Shown: positions 15,985 through 25,561, counted from the first letter of the stretch. The stretch: 64,000 nt of DNA from JAFDZV01 sp035549015 (GCA_035549015.1 DASZRW010000085.1:1-64000); one strand, 5' to 3'. Made by a program: numbers and translations. The notes: a model not told the origin generated them from the sequence alone.

Positions 15985-18405
15985 TCAGTAGAGGATCACC
16001 GCGTTGCCGTCGCCGCCGCGGGCCTTCTCCAGCGCCTGCCGCGCGCCGGTGATCATGGAATCGCGTGTGGCATGATCGCCGAGATCGCTGATGCCGACGG
16101 AGATGGTGACGGCGGACTTGCGATCGCCGAGCGCAAGGATGCTGCTTGCAACCTCCTTGCGCAGCTTCTCCGCCCAGAGATATGCATCCTGGTCGCCGCG
16201 CTTCACCAGCACCACGCCGAAGAGCTGGGAATCATAGCGCCCAACGGTATCGTACGGGCGAATCGCCTTCTCCACAACGGAGCCGACGCTGCCGGCGATG
16301 ATCTCCTCGAGTTCCGGCGAGTTCTCCGCGCGAAGCGAGGCCGGCATGTCGATGGAGATCAGCGCGAAGGAAAGCTTCTCCCGGTAGTCGCGGGCGCGGG
16401 CGATCTCGCGGTCCAGCGCGGCAATCAGGAACTCCGCGTTGTACAGACCGGTCACCTCGTCCAGCACCACCTGCGCCTCGATGGCGCGATTGGTGTTGAA
16501 CACCTCGATCGCCATCGCAGCGTATCGTGCAAGGCTTCTGAGGAGTTCGATATCGCGCGGGATGTAGGCCTCCGGTGCGGGATGTTCCACCGCCAACGTG
16601 CCGAAGCATTTCGTTGTAGCCACCAGCGGGATGGCGAGGAAGGAGCCGCCGGACTCCAGGTTCTCACCCGGTGTGAAACGGATCTCGTTCCCCACGTTCT
16701 CCACCAGCACCTCCTGTGCGTAGCGCGTGGCGCGCCCCACCAGACTGGTCCGCATGTCGGGGGCAAGCCCCATCACCGTTTCACGAACCGGACCGCTCTC
16801 CGCATCGCACGCCGCAACAATCCACTCGCGCGCGGATTCATCGAACAGCACAACGGCCGCATACCTGGTATCGAACAGCCCGGCAACCTGGCTCGCCAGC
16901 GTTTCGGCCGTATGCACCGGGCCGGGGGCGGTGCCGCTGAAGTCGCGGCTCATGTGATCGAACGCATCCAGTGTGCGCGCGATCAGGTGCAGATCGTACT
17001 TCTCCGTGTAGCTCCGTATCAGGCCGGCGATCAACCGGGTGTACTCGGCAAGCGTCGCAACGGAGACCTCGTCGAACGCGTTCTCATCGTTGGAGTCCGC
17101 AGCAAGCACGCCCACCACCTCACGCCGGAAGAAGACCGGCACGCCGACAAAGGAACGCGTATCGGCGAAGCCGTTGTAGTAGGCAATCAACTCCCGCTCC
17201 GCGGAGGTGGAGATATCGGTGATCACCTCCGGTACGCCGCTGCGTGCGATCTGGCTCACGACATCGTTCCCCAGCGGAATGCGCGCGCCGGCACGGATCT
17301 CGTAGCGCCCCGTTGTCACCTTGGCTTCGGGGATCAGATGTCCCTTCTCGAAGTTCACCCAGAAGAAGACGATGGAACGCGCCTGGATGCTTCGCGCGAT
17401 GGCGTTGAGCACCTGCCCTACCAGACGAACGAACTCGCCGCGCGGCTCGCCGCCGCGCACATCCTCGTCGCCATCGGAGGCGAGATCCTCCACGATGAAC
17501 GGCGCCTGCCTGCGCGTGGGCATCGCGTCGCCGCGCGGATCGTCGTGCAGCAGCGTTGGAACCGGCGGCATCACCCGGGCAGGCTGCGAACCCGCCGGCT
17601 GCGCATTCGCCGGCCGTGGCTGCGCTTCCCCGGAGGCCTGCGCAACCGGCTCCGGCGCCGCCTGTTTTGCAGGACGCCGATCGGCATCCGGTGCGGCCGG
17701 CACCGGTGCGGGTCTCTCCGAAACCGTATCCCCCCCGGGCTGCGCTGAGGCTGCGGGAGCCTCCTGCTCCGCCCGGTTCGATGTCTCCGCGGGACTCGCG
17801 CTTCGCGCAGGCTTCACCACGCGGAACGATTCCGCTCCCGTATCCGGCAGGGCCGCACCATCGAGTGAATCGCGCGATGCTCCCGCAAGCCCTGCCGCAC
17901 GCCGCGGTGCGGGGAGGGGATCGTCCGTCAGATCGGGCATCGGAAGGTCGTCGAACGTGTCGTCGCCGAACGTCCGGACGCCGGAACTCGAGGGCGCAGG
18001 AGCGGCCGGTGCCTTCTGTACCGGCGCCGACGGCTGCGCTGCAGTGCGAGCGTTGCCCGCCTCGCCGCTCTCCTCGAGATCGTCGTCGGCAGGTGCGAAC
18101 GTCGCCTGGAAGTCGTCGAAGAAAATGCGCTTCGTGCTGGTGGAGGGATCCTGCGTTACCCGAGTCTTGAATGCAGGCGGAGGAAGGGTTGTACGCCGGG
18201 AGCGCAGATGAACCTGATCGCTGATCCGCTGGCGGATCGTGACGTAGAGCGCCACGAGGCCGAGCGCCGCGATCGAGGCGCCGATGAGCTTGATGATGGC
18301 ATCCGCGAGGAAGATGGCGATGGCCACTCCCATCAGCGTGATCACCACCGCCACGGTATCCTGCGGCTTTACCGCTTCGCGAAATTGCGACGAGTTCAGT
18401 GCCAT
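15985..18405 (-). CDS. membrane GAF-GAF protein with degenerate GGDEF domain
   Basis: From the ATG at 18405 the product has 806 residues; 28 extra codons upstream are not convincing. Residues 15-60 form two transmembrane helices. A Pro/Ala-rich, acidic linker follows to about residue 310. Two GAF-like sensor domains lie at about 320-470 and 500-640 (the second with TTKCFGTLAVEHP). The last 160 residues have the fold pattern of a diguanylate cyclase (LDREIARARDY, SFALISIDM), but the catalytic GGDEF is replaced by YDSQLF near residues 724-729. That should abolish cyclic-di-GMP synthesis; the domain may bind nucleotide or only dimerise. It could sense redox state or a small ligand. The downstream partner is not evident. 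Confidence 0.8.
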   Translation of the reverse strand: MALNSSQFREAVKPQDTVAVVITLMGVAIAIFLADAIIKLIGASIAALGLVALYVTIRQRISDQVHLRSRRTTLPPPAFKTRVTQDPSTSTKRIFFDDFQATFAPADDDLEESGEAGNARTAAQPSAPVQKAPAAPAPSSSGVRTFGDDTFDDLPMPDLTDDPLPAPRRAAGLAGASRDSLDGAALPDTGAESFRVVKPARSASPAETSNRAEQEAPAASAQPGGDTVSERPAPVPAAPDADRRPAKQAAPEPVAQASGEAQPRPANAQPAGSQPARVMPPVPTLLHDDPRGDAMPTRRQAPFIVEDLASDGDEDVRGGEPRGEFVRLVGQVLNAIARSIQARSIVFFWVNFEKGHLIPEAKVTTGRYEIRAGARIPLGNDVVSQIARSGVPEVITDISTSAERELIAYYNGFADTRSFVGVPVFFRREVVGVLAADSNDENAFDEVSVATLAEYTRLIAGLIRSYTEKYDLHLIARTLDAFDHMSRDFSGTAPGPVHTAETLASQVAGLFDTRYAAVVLFDESAREWIVAACDAESGPVRETVMGLAPDMRTSLVGRATRYAQEVLVENVGNEIRFTPGENLESGGSFLAIPLVATTKCFGTLAVEHPAPEAYIPRDIELLRSLARYAAMAIEVFNTNRAIEAQVVLDEVTGLYNAEFLIAALDREIARARDYREKLSFALISIDMPASLRAENSPELEEIIAGSVGSVVEKAIRPYDTVGRYDSQLFGVVLVKRGDQDAYLWAEKLRKEVASSILALGDRKSAVTISVGISDLGDHATRDSMITGARQALEKARGGDGNAVILY

Positions 18406-18561
18406 GAAGAACGAGCCGTATTGTTGCCCCGCAACCCGTTTGGAAGTTGTCTCACGATAGCCGGAACGTGATCGCGCTGGGGCCGGCACTCCGCCCGCCG
18501 CTCAACGGTCTCACCGAAGGCGGCCGCCCGCACCGCTCACATTCAGCCAGGCCGGGCTGCC

Positions 18562-19710
18562 TCAGTGTGCGGCCGGCCTGTAGTTCAGAAGCTCCACGAT
18601 GGTGGAACTGGACTTCGTCTGCGACAGCGTCTGCGACTTCCCTGCAGCCGGACCCACCTTTGCGGTTCCGGTCACCTTCAGATAGAGCGTGACGTTCGAG
18701 GTCTTCTGCTCCGGGAAACCGGTCCCCGCGTCCACCACGATGTCCCCCGCTCCTGTGGCCTTGGCATCGTTGATCACCGTGGTCACCTGCTTGTTGTCCA
18801 TCTTCTTCTGCGGGAACGTAGTCGCGAGCGTCACCTTCACATGGGCGAACGTTCGGTCGCCGGCCTTCCTGGCCTCGGTGAGCGTGTAGGTAACCGAGGC
18901 ACGCGACGGCACCGCGGCAATCGGAAGCACGAGCGGCGTCTCGTCCTGGCGTGACCAGTGCGAACCGGTATGGATGGCGGAGTCCGGATAGACCTGTATG
19001 AAGAGCTGCTGAACCACGGACTGGAATGCGGAGATCTTCAACATGTTCCGAACCTGCTCCAGTTTCTCCGGAGGGACGCTGTCGCGCAGCTTGCCGAGCA
19101 ACGCGCTCAACACGGGATCGAGGTTCGCCACCTCCCGCACCTCTCCATCCTTGGAGATGGTGAGGATCACCCGCATGCCGATCAATGCCTTCGCCTGCGC
19201 GGCATCGGGGATGGAGGAGTCCACCTTCCTGCGCGTATCGAAGGCGAACGTATGCGCGACGGAATCCAGTACGCCGGCAGGGATTGCCTTGTTGGAGGCG
19301 ATGCTGTCGTACCGCATCTCCGTTGTGAACGAACCGTCGTTGTTGATGCCGGTGATCTTCTGGGTGAAGCAGTAGACCGATGACTCCGTGGCCTTCTTCC
19401 CTTCGAACTCGGTGAACCCCTTCTGCGCGACGCGATAGCTGTACTCGTCGCCGACATGCGGCGCCAGCTTCAATGTGAACTTCACGGTGGAATCGATCGG
19501 CGCGGCTCCCTCGGGAAGCGCAACGGCCGGATGCGAGGAGTCCGCCCCCTTCACGGCGGCGGCCCTGCTGTGCGACGTATCGGGAGTCGTGCCCGGCTTC
19601 CTGTCGTTCGAGCCGCAACCGCCGATAGCGATACCGATCAGTAGTGTGACGAGTGCCGGGGTGATGAGATGCTGGAGAGGCGTTGGGAATGGGAAGCGTG
19701 ATCGAGTCAT
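18562..19710 (-). CDS. lipoprotein of unknown function
   Basis: The protein has a long signal peptide from an ATG at 19710 (alternatives at 19716 and 19725) with a hydrophobic core VTLLIGIAIG and lipobox GGC. A low-complexity linker follows, then about 310 residues with alternating beta-strand character. Motifs include VGDEYSYRVAQKG and NNDGSFTTEMRYDSIASN, which recall large families of Bacteroidota lipoproteins that measure or bind surface components, but I do not recognise a specific one. It sits upstream of the GAF protein and downstream of another exported protein of related general style (19937-20929), all on the minus strand, so the three may be co-transcribed. Function unknown. Confidence 0.75.
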   Translation of the reverse strand: MTRSRFPFPTPLQHLITPALVTLLIGIAIGGCGSNDRKPGTTPDTSHSRAAAVKGADSSHPAVALPEGAAPIDSTVKFTLKLAPHVGDEYSYRVAQKGFTEFEGKKATESSVYCFTQKITGINNDGSFTTEMRYDSIASNKAIPAGVLDSVAHTFAFDTRRKVDSSIPDAAQAKALIGMRVILTISKDGEVREVANLDPVLSALLGKLRDSVPPEKLEQVRNMLKISAFQSVVQQLFIQVYPDSAIHTGSHWSRQDETPLVLPIAAVPSRASVTYTLTEARKAGDRTFAHVKVTLATTFPQKKMDNKQVTTVINDAKATGAGDIVVDAGTGFPEQKTSNVTLYLKVTGTAKVGPAAGKSQTLSQTKSSSTIVELLNYRPAAH

Positions 19711-19936
19711 CGGCATGCATTGCATCGTGAGGAAGAAGCGGGTACCGCGCGATGCAGCCGGCACGCACCTCATCGAAATGGCTACAATCTACTGATAGTT
19801 GGCGGAATGTGAAGAGGAAAGCCTTCGGCGGCAACGAAGGCCGAACGGCAATGCCCGTCCGCCTCCTCTGTCCGGGAAGCAAACGGGCATCGAAGAGATG
19901 GGCGCCGCACCGTATCCCGCGCGGCATGCACGGGAG

Positions 19937-20929
19937 TTACTGGCTGTTGTTGACAACGCCCATGCCGATCTGCTGTACGAACACCTCGTGCGTGACGGTG
20001 CTGGTAACAGGAGTCCCGTTGCGCATCGTGACGATGGTTCCGTTCATCGTGGTCCACCCGGAAAGGACAACACCGTCATCATCCAGCTTCAGATCGCCGC
20101 CAACCCTGGCGTGCGCGGAGGTTACCTTCACCGGCTCATCGAAGGCCGTGATGGTCATCTCCGTATTGAGCGGCCTGTCCAGCTCGGAGTTGAACCGGAG
20201 ATGCGGCGCGTTGTCCGGCTCCTTCACCACCTGCACCATCGCCGTGTCGCGGAATGAAAGGCGATCGAATGCGGTCTGGAACGGAATGCGCAGCTGTTTG
20301 GAGTAGGCCACCTTCTGCCCCAGCGGAACAACGTTGCGCCACGGAAGGAAGACCGAGGTCATGTACTCATCGGTGAACACCTCGCGCAGACGCTGCTGCG
20401 TGAAGGGATCGATCGCGGGATCCATCAGATCCTCCAGCGCCTGCTTGCGCGATGCGCTCTCCACGCTCACGATCTTTCCGTACGGCGTCATGTTGAAGGT
20501 CACCATGCGATTCACCAGCGCCGACGGGCCGAACACGTCGCGATTGCGCACGAGCTCCTTGTCCGACACCTGATCGATCCGCTGCGTGTTGAAGTACACA
20601 TGCCCTCCGATGCCGCGGATGTCGATCTCCATCGAATCCACATTCGCCTCCAGGCCGATCAGCCCGTTCGGCTTCGGCACCTGGCGCTCCGAGATGTAGT
20701 AGTTCAGAACGCGCTCGCTGGAGTCGATCACCTGGCCGGAGAGCACATGCCGTTCGGTTACGCGCTCCACGTACTTGTACGCGAACACGATGTTCGGACG
20801 AAGCGGCGGCCCGAAGCTGAAGGAGCCCTGCGCCTCGGCACGCGGCGCGGCGCCGAGCGCAAGCACGCATGCAAGGAGAGTTGCCGCGTAGAATCGCATC
20901 GTGTTCCGGTAGGATCTGGTCATCGTCAT
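19937..20929 (-). CDS. exported protein of unknown function
   Basis: A signal peptide with hydrophobic core ATLLACVLALGAA and a likely cleavage after AEA-Q is followed by about 295 residues. The start could be 20929, 20923 or 20899; all keep the signal peptide. The mature part has repeated strand-like segments (RPNIVFAYKYVERVTERHV, HVYFNTQRIDQVSD) and a conserved-looking end with TSTVTHEVFVQQIG. There is no cysteine for lipidation, so it should be periplasmic or secreted. The overall layout resembles the adjacent lipoprotein at 18562-19710, which may be a distant relative. I do not recognise the family. Confidence 0.75.
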   Translation of the reverse strand: MTMTRSYRNTMRFYAATLLACVLALGAAPRAEAQGSFSFGPPLRPNIVFAYKYVERVTERHVLSGQVIDSSERVLNYYISERQVPKPNGLIGLEANVDSMEIDIRGIGGHVYFNTQRIDQVSDKELVRNRDVFGPSALVNRMVTFNMTPYGKIVSVESASRKQALEDLMDPAIDPFTQQRLREVFTDEYMTSVFLPWRNVVPLGQKVAYSKQLRIPFQTAFDRLSFRDTAMVQVVKEPDNAPHLRFNSELDRPLNTEMTITAFDEPVKVTSAHARVGGDLKLDDDGVVLSGWTTMNGTIVTMRNGTPVTSTVTHEVFVQQIGMGVVNNSQ

Positions 20930-21107
20930 GAGATATCGAAATCGAATTGCGAGTTCGAGCGCTGCCGGATGCGGCAACGCTCAGGAGAAGCCTGAGCGCA
21001 GACATTGAAGGGGCGCGAAGGTTCAACCGGACCGACGCGCCGAAGCAATCCTCGGCACGCCCCCCGCCACCCTGCCGGCAGCTGCAACCCGATTGCGGTG
21101 GGAAGCG

Positions 21108-21524
21108 TTACGCCGCCAGTTCGCGCTCTGCGAAGAAGAAGGCGATCTCGTTGATGCCGTTCTCCACGGAGTCCGATCCATGCACCGCATTCTCCCCCTT
21201 GCTGGAGGCGAAGCGCTTGCGCACGGTTCCTTCCTCGGCCTCGGCCGGATCGGTAGCGCCGATCAGCCTGCGATAGTCCACAACGGCATTCTCCTTCGCA
21301 AGAGCGATCACCACCACCGGACCGCTGGACATGAACTCCACCAGGCTTGCAAAGAAGGGGCGCTCGCGATGAACGGCGTAGAAACGCTCGCCATCCTGCG
21401 CGGAGAGCTGGATCATCTTCATGCCGAGAATGCCGAAGCCTGCTCCGGTGAGCATGGCAACGATTTCGCCGATCACGTTCTTCCGAACGGCATCAGGCTT
21501 GATAATGCAAAGTGTACGTTCCAC
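21108..21524 (-). CDS. ndk: nucleoside diphosphate kinase
   Basis: The enzyme of 138 residues transfers the gamma-phosphate of ATP to nucleoside diphosphates by a phosphohistidine. The start MERTLCIIKPDAV is typical, and the active site appears as NAVHGSDS with the catalytic His at residue 115. Length matches the family. It lies alone on the minus strand between an exported protein and a rhodanese gene. The assignment is secure. Confidence 0.97.
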   Translation of the reverse strand: MERTLCIIKPDAVRKNVIGEIVAMLTGAGFGILGMKMIQLSAQDGERFYAVHRERPFFASLVEFMSSGPVVVIALAKENAVVDYRRLIGATDPAEAEEGTVRKRFASSKGENAVHGSDSVENGINEIAFFFAERELAA

Positions 21525-21580
21525 GTGTTGGTAGGTTGTTGATTGATCGTCGGGGGAACGGCCGGCGGCACGGATGCTTC

Positions 21581-21640
21581 GCCTCTACGCCTCGTTCCTC
21601 TGCTCTACGCCTCGTTCCTCTGCTCTACGCCTCATTCCTC
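21581..21640. repeat. 20-bp triple tandem repeat at a gene end
   Basis: Three 20-bp units at 21581-21600, 21601-21620 and 21621-21640 share ctctacgcctcgttcctc. The last unit has A in place of G at one site, which makes the TGA stop (21632-21634) of the minus-strand rhodanese gene; the other two are downstream copies without that stop. Confidence 0.85.
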
Positions 21641-22000
21641 CGTTGGATATCCACGTGCGCCCCATCCGCGCCAGCCTTCGGACATGGAGAGGACGTTCGT
21701 GTATCCCATCTTCTGCAGGTTGTCCGCGGCGAGCGCGGAGCGGAAGCCGCCGCCGCAATAGAGCACGATCGCGCGATCGCTGTCGGGGACACGCGCCTCG
21801 ATGTCACGCTCGATGATTCCCTTGCCGAGATGAACGGCGCCGGCGATATGCCCGGCCTTCCATTCGCTCTCCTCGCGGGTATCAACCAGGAGGAAATCGT
21901 CGCCTCGCTCGAGCATGGCGTGAACTTCCTCGGGCGTGATCTCACGAATGCGGCTCTTCGCATCGTCCACCAACATTACGAATCGTTCGGAGTGTGCCAT
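21632..22000 (-). CDS. single-domain rhodanese (sulfurtransferase)
   Basis: About 122 residues form one rhodanese domain. The block EITPEEVHAMLERGDDFLLVDTREESEWKAGHI is the typical N-terminal part, and the active-site loop reads CGGGFRS with the persulfide-carrying cysteine. The domain ends NVLSMSEGWRGW. The start at 22000 (MAHSERF) is preferred; an ATG three codons upstream is also possible. The longer frame through sucD is spurious. Such proteins move sulfane sulfur or act in thiol stress; partners are unknown. It lies just downstream of sucD on the same strand. Confidence 0.9.
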   Translation of the reverse strand: MAHSERFVMLVDDAKSRIREITPEEVHAMLERGDDFLLVDTREESEWKAGHIAGAVHLGKGIIERDIEARVPDSDRAIVLYCGGGFRSALAADNLQKMGYTNVLSMSEGWRGWGARGYPTEE

Positions 22001-22182
22001 CGGCGCCATCCCTGAAAAATGAAGGGACCTGAAGAATGAAGGGGCCTGAACCAAACGCGGGGAGGAGCCGGCTGCCCTGGGCGACCGACTCACCCCCGTA
22101 GAACACATGAGGCTCAGTATTGTTAGAGATTCCTGGGGGCGCTCCGCCGACGGCGGAATGCCCTGCGCGCTACGGAGCGCGG

Positions 22183-23205
22183 CTACTTCTTCTTTGCAGG
22201 CGCCTTCTTCGCAGCACTCTTCCTGGCTGCGGAGCCGGCCGCGGTCTCGGCCTTGGCACCCTTTGCCGGAGCGGATGCCTTGGCGGCCTTCGGGGCCGGT
22301 GCCTTCGCCGCACCGTTGGCGTTGAGTGCATTGAGCACGGTGTGGCCAAGCTCGGCCGGCGTGTCCACTACGATGATGCCGGCGGCGCGCATGGCGGCGG
22401 TCTTCTCGGCCGCGGTTCCCTTTCCGCCGGAGATGATGGCACCGGCATGACCCATGCGGCGTCCGGGAGGAGCCGTGCGGCCGGCGATGAAGCCAACCAC
22501 CGGCTTCTTCACATTCTTCGCGACGAAGGCTGCGGCTTCCTCTTCGGCCGCGCCGCCGATCTCGCCGATCATCAGAATCGCCTCGGTCTGCGGGTCCTCG
22601 TTGAAGAGCTTGATCGCATCGATGAAGCGCGTGCCGATGATCGGGTCGCCGCCGATGCCGATGCAGGTGGACTGCCCAAGGCCCACATCGGTGAGCTGGC
22701 GCACGGCCTCGTAGGTGAGCGTTCCGCTCCGCGAGACAACGCCAACCGAGCCGCTCTTGTGGATGAAGCCGGGCATGATGCCGATCTTGCACTGATCCGG
22801 CGTGATCACACCGGGGCAGTTCGGACCGATCAGACGCGTGGAACGTCCCTTCAGATACTGGTTCACGCCAACCATGTCCTCCACCGGGATGCCTTCGGTG
22901 ATGCAGATCACCAAGGGGATGCCCGCATCCGCGGCCTCCATGATCGCGTCGGCAGCGAACGGAGCCGGTACGAAGATCACCGATGCGTTGGCGCCGGTAA
23001 CGGCAACCGCCTCGGAGACAGTGTTGAACACCGGAACCGGACGAATGAATTCGGCGGGCTGATACTCGGTCCCGCCCTTGCCCGGCGTCACGCCGGCCAC
23101 GACGTTGGTTCCGTACTCGAGCATCTGCGATGCATGATAGGTGCCTTCGCTTCCGGTAAGACCCTGCACCAGAACCCGTGTGTTCTTGTCGATCAGGACG
23201 GCCAT
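22183..23205 (-). CDS. sucD: succinate-CoA ligase alpha subunit with Lys/Ala-rich tail
   Basis: The 340-residue subunit catalyses, with SucC, the interconversion of succinyl-CoA and succinate in the citric acid cycle. The CoA-binding domain opens MAVLIDKNTRVLVQGLTGSEG, the ligase domain contains MGHAGAIISGGKG, and the phosphorylated histidine is His253. Core length (about 297 residues) matches the family. Residues 298-340 are an added tail made almost only of Ala, Lys, Pro and Gly, ending KKAPAKKK, like a histone-H1-type or AlgP-type tail. The frame is open upstream to 23523 but the ATG at 23205 aligns with the family. No sucC is seen nearby, so the beta subunit must be elsewhere. Confidence 0.95.
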   Translation of the reverse strand: MAVLIDKNTRVLVQGLTGSEGTYHASQMLEYGTNVVAGVTPGKGGTEYQPAEFIRPVPVFNTVSEAVAVTGANASVIFVPAPFAADAIMEAADAGIPLVICITEGIPVEDMVGVNQYLKGRSTRLIGPNCPGVITPDQCKIGIMPGFIHKSGSVGVVSRSGTLTYEAVRQLTDVGLGQSTCIGIGGDPIIGTRFIDAIKLFNEDPQTEAILMIGEIGGAAEEEAAAFVAKNVKKPVVGFIAGRTAPPGRRMGHAGAIISGGKGTAAEKTAAMRAAGIIVVDTPAELGHTVLNALNANGAAKAPAPKAAKASAPAKGAKAETAAGSAARKSAAKKAPAKKK

Positions 23206-23254
23206 AGCTGCTGTATTGGGAAGAGTTAGAGTTGACGTTCGCCGAAGGAGACCG

Positions 23255-23285
23255 CAAAGGTACGAAAAGCGTCCGGGCCTGCGAA
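23255..23285 (-). promoter_or_regulatory. Bacteroidota-type promoter for sucD
   Basis: On the minus strand TTCG (23285-23282), 19 nt, then TACCTTTG (23262-23255). This matches the Bacteroidota consensus TTTG-N19-TAnnTTTG with one mismatch. It would start transcription about 40 nt before the sucD ATG. Confidence 0.5.
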
Positions 23286-23406
23286 GATCAGGATGATGTA
23301 ACGATGCGCACAGACTTCCGGCACGGGAATGAACTGCCGTGGGATGCAGCCGTAAAAATTCGTCCCGGCCACCCTTTGCGGCCCGACAATTAGCCATATC
23401 GTGTCG

Positions 23407-23414
23407 TATTTTTG
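23407..23414 (+). promoter_or_regulatory. possible -7 element for mrdA
   Basis: TATTTTTG fits TAnnTTTG and lies about 125 nt before the mrdA ATG on the plus strand. No good -33 element stands at the expected distance. The 23206-23538 spacer is the divergent control region for sucD and mrdA and holds no gene. Confidence 0.3.
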
Positions 23415-23538
23415 CATCTGAATCTTGTATCAAGTTGCTCTCCGCAGGCATGCCGTGCTCCCCGCCAAACTCCGGGCACGGCGCCCCGGAGACGATCCAA
23501 CCCTCCGTTTCTCGCGAAGCCAACCCGGGCAGGCCTCC

Positions 23539-25422
23539 ATGGAAGTCGATCGTTCCTTCGGTTCAACAACACGCAAACGCACGTTCCTGGGGCTGCTGCT
23601 CCTGATCTTCGGGGCATTCACTGCACGGCTGGTGCAGCTGCAATTGATCGAGGGCTCCGAGTACCGCACCAGAACGGAGGCGCAGGGAATCAAGCAGATC
23701 GTGCGCGAACCGATTCGCGGCGCGATCTACGATCGCTACGGCCACCCCATCGTGGCCAACATCCCTTCCTACACCGTGCTGGTGACGCCGAACAAGCTTA
23801 CCGCGCAGAGCAAGGCGCTGCTGGCACGCATCCTTGCCACGGACACGATCACGATCAACGACAAGATCAAGCAATACAAGACCAACGACTATTCGCCCAT
23901 CCGCATCTGGCGCGACGTGGACCGCCAGGGGTGGGCCCGCCTGAACGAGCTGCATACGGACCTGGTTGGCGTGGACATCGTGGAGGAATCCAAGCGCGCC
24001 TATACCGCGGACATCCGCGCTTCCCATATTCTTGGCTACACGAAGGAGATCTCCAACACGGAGATCGGCGAGCTCGGCGATTACTACACGCCGGGGGATG
24101 TGGTGGGCAAGTCCGGCATCGAGAAGGCGTTCGAGGATCACCTGCGAGGCGAGAAGGGATACGAGTTCGTGGCGGTGAACAATCGCGGGCAGCGCGTGAA
24201 CTCCTTCAACGACGGCAAGAACGATCGCACGCCGTCCAACGGATTCGATCTGTACCTGGGGCTGGATGCAGGCCTGCAGCAGTATGCCGAAAAGTTGTTG
24301 AAGGGATATCACGGAGCCGTCGTCGCGCTGGACCCGAACAACGGCGAGATCCTGGCGATGGCAAGCGCGCCGGACTACGACCCCGCCCTCTTCAGCGGCG
24401 TCACCACGAAGGAGGCGTACGAGAAGGTGGCGAACGATCCCGGCAAGCCGCTGCTGAACCGCGCCACGCAGGCGGTGTATCCGCCGGGCTCCACGTGGAA
24501 GATGCTGATGGCGATTGCGGGGCTCACCGAGGGATACATCAAGCCCAGCACCACGATCTCCTGCCCGGGCTCGTTCACGCTCGGCGGAAACACGTGGAAG
24601 TGCCACGGCGCGCACGGCCTGGTGAACGTCCGCAAGGCCATCCACGTCTCCTGCAACGTCTTCTTCTACAAGCTCGCCCTGCAGATGGGGATCGAAAACT
24701 ACACGAAGTACGGGCAGCTGTTCCACTTCGGACGCCGCCTGGGCGTCGACGTGCCGGAGGGTGCGACGCTGCTCCCCTCGCAGGAGTACTACGACAAGGT
24801 ATACGGCGCCGGGAAGTGGCCGAAGGGGGTGCTGGTGAACCTCGGGATCGGGCAGGGAGAAATCAAGGTGAACCCGATGCAGCTTGCAGCCTACTGCGGC
24901 GCTCTTGCCAACGGCGGCACCTGGTACCAGCCGCATCTGGTGCGCGCAATCAAGAACAACCAGCTCGGCTCCATCGAGAAAGTGAAGTACGATGCCGAGG
25001 ACCTCGGCATCTCGCACGATATCATGGACGTGATTCACGCCGGCATGTTCGATGTGGTGAATACACCCGGCGGCACGGCCGGCGGCGCGAGGATGAGCGA
25101 TATCCTGATTGCCGGCAAGACCGGCACCGCACAGGCCGGCAAGGGAAAGCGCGACCATGCCTGGTTCATCTGCTACGCACCGTTCGACAAGCCGAAGATT
25201 GCGATGTGCGTGCTGGTGGAGAACAGCGGCTTCGGCGGAACGTATTCCGCTCCGATCGCCCGCAAGCTGATCCGCTACTACCTGACGCGGCAGCGCGAGG
25301 AAGGCGATTCGCAGCCAGGAGACTCGCTGACCAACCCCAACGCGCTCCGCTCGATCAACATGCCCCCCGGTGCGGACGGCGACGAGCAGGAAAGCTCCAT
25401 GATTCCGGACTCGCTGCATTGA
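23539..25422 (+). CDS. mrdA: penicillin-binding protein 2 (peptidoglycan transpeptidase)
   Basis: This 627-residue protein is a class B PBP that cross-links peptidoglycan during cell elongation with RodA. A single membrane anchor lies near residues 14-30 (TFLGLLLLIFGAFTARLV). The PBP dimerisation domain has IRGAIYDRYG. The transpeptidase motifs are STWK at 318-321 (catalytic Ser318), SCN at 371-373 and KTGT at 527-530, all in the right order. The ATG at 23539 is chosen because it precedes the anchor by a short basic N-terminus; an upstream frame to 23425 overlaps the divergent promoter region. No rodA or mreBCD is adjacent in the window on this side. It is transcribed divergently from sucD and ends at a shared terminator. 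Confidence 0.93.
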   Translation: MEVDRSFGSTTRKRTFLGLLLLIFGAFTARLVQLQLIEGSEYRTRTEAQGIKQIVREPIRGAIYDRYGHPIVANIPSYTVLVTPNKLTAQSKALLARILATDTITINDKIKQYKTNDYSPIRIWRDVDRQGWARLNELHTDLVGVDIVEESKRAYTADIRASHILGYTKEISNTEIGELGDYYTPGDVVGKSGIEKAFEDHLRGEKGYEFVAVNNRGQRVNSFNDGKNDRTPSNGFDLYLGLDAGLQQYAEKLLKGYHGAVVALDPNNGEILAMASAPDYDPALFSGVTTKEAYEKVANDPGKPLLNRATQAVYPPGSTWKMLMAIAGLTEGYIKPSTTISCPGSFTLGGNTWKCHGAHGLVNVRKAIHVSCNVFFYKLALQMGIENYTKYGQLFHFGRRLGVDVPEGATLLPSQEYYDKVYGAGKWPKGVLVNLGIGQGEIKVNPMQLAAYCGALANGGTWYQPHLVRAIKNNQLGSIEKVKYDAEDLGISHDIMDVIHAGMFDVVNTPGGTAGGARMSDILIAGKTGTAQAGKGKRDHAWFICYAPFDKPKIAMCVLVENSGFGGTYSAPIARKLIRYYLTRQREEGDSQPGDSLTNPNALRSINMPPGADGDEQESSMIPDSLH

Positions 25423-25524
25423 TGGAGCGGACCGGAACCTGACCCGGTCGCCAACTCCGTTCGCGCATTGCCGCCAACGGAGCGGGCCGCGGAGGGATGT
25501 TGGAAGTATCCAGGGATAACGTCA

Positions 25525-25561
25525 AAAGCCGTCGCAACCACGGAAGGGTTGCGACGGCTTT
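25525..25561. terminator. bidirectional intrinsic terminator
   Basis: A perfect 15-bp stem, aaagccgtcgcaacc (25525-25539) and ggttgcgacggcttt (25547-25561), encloses a 7-nt loop. It lies between the convergent mrdA and purA genes, with short T runs on either strand. Confidence 0.85.

Noticed and set aside
22143..22157. Terminator between sucD and rhodanese
   Set aside because: A 6-bp stem tccgcc/ggcgga exists but it lies before the sucD stop region and has no T run on the minus strand.
21632..23257. One fused protein covering sucD and rhodanese
   Set aside because: The frame matches the rhodanese only at its end; the sucD product is in another frame, and the rhodanese has its own start at 22000.
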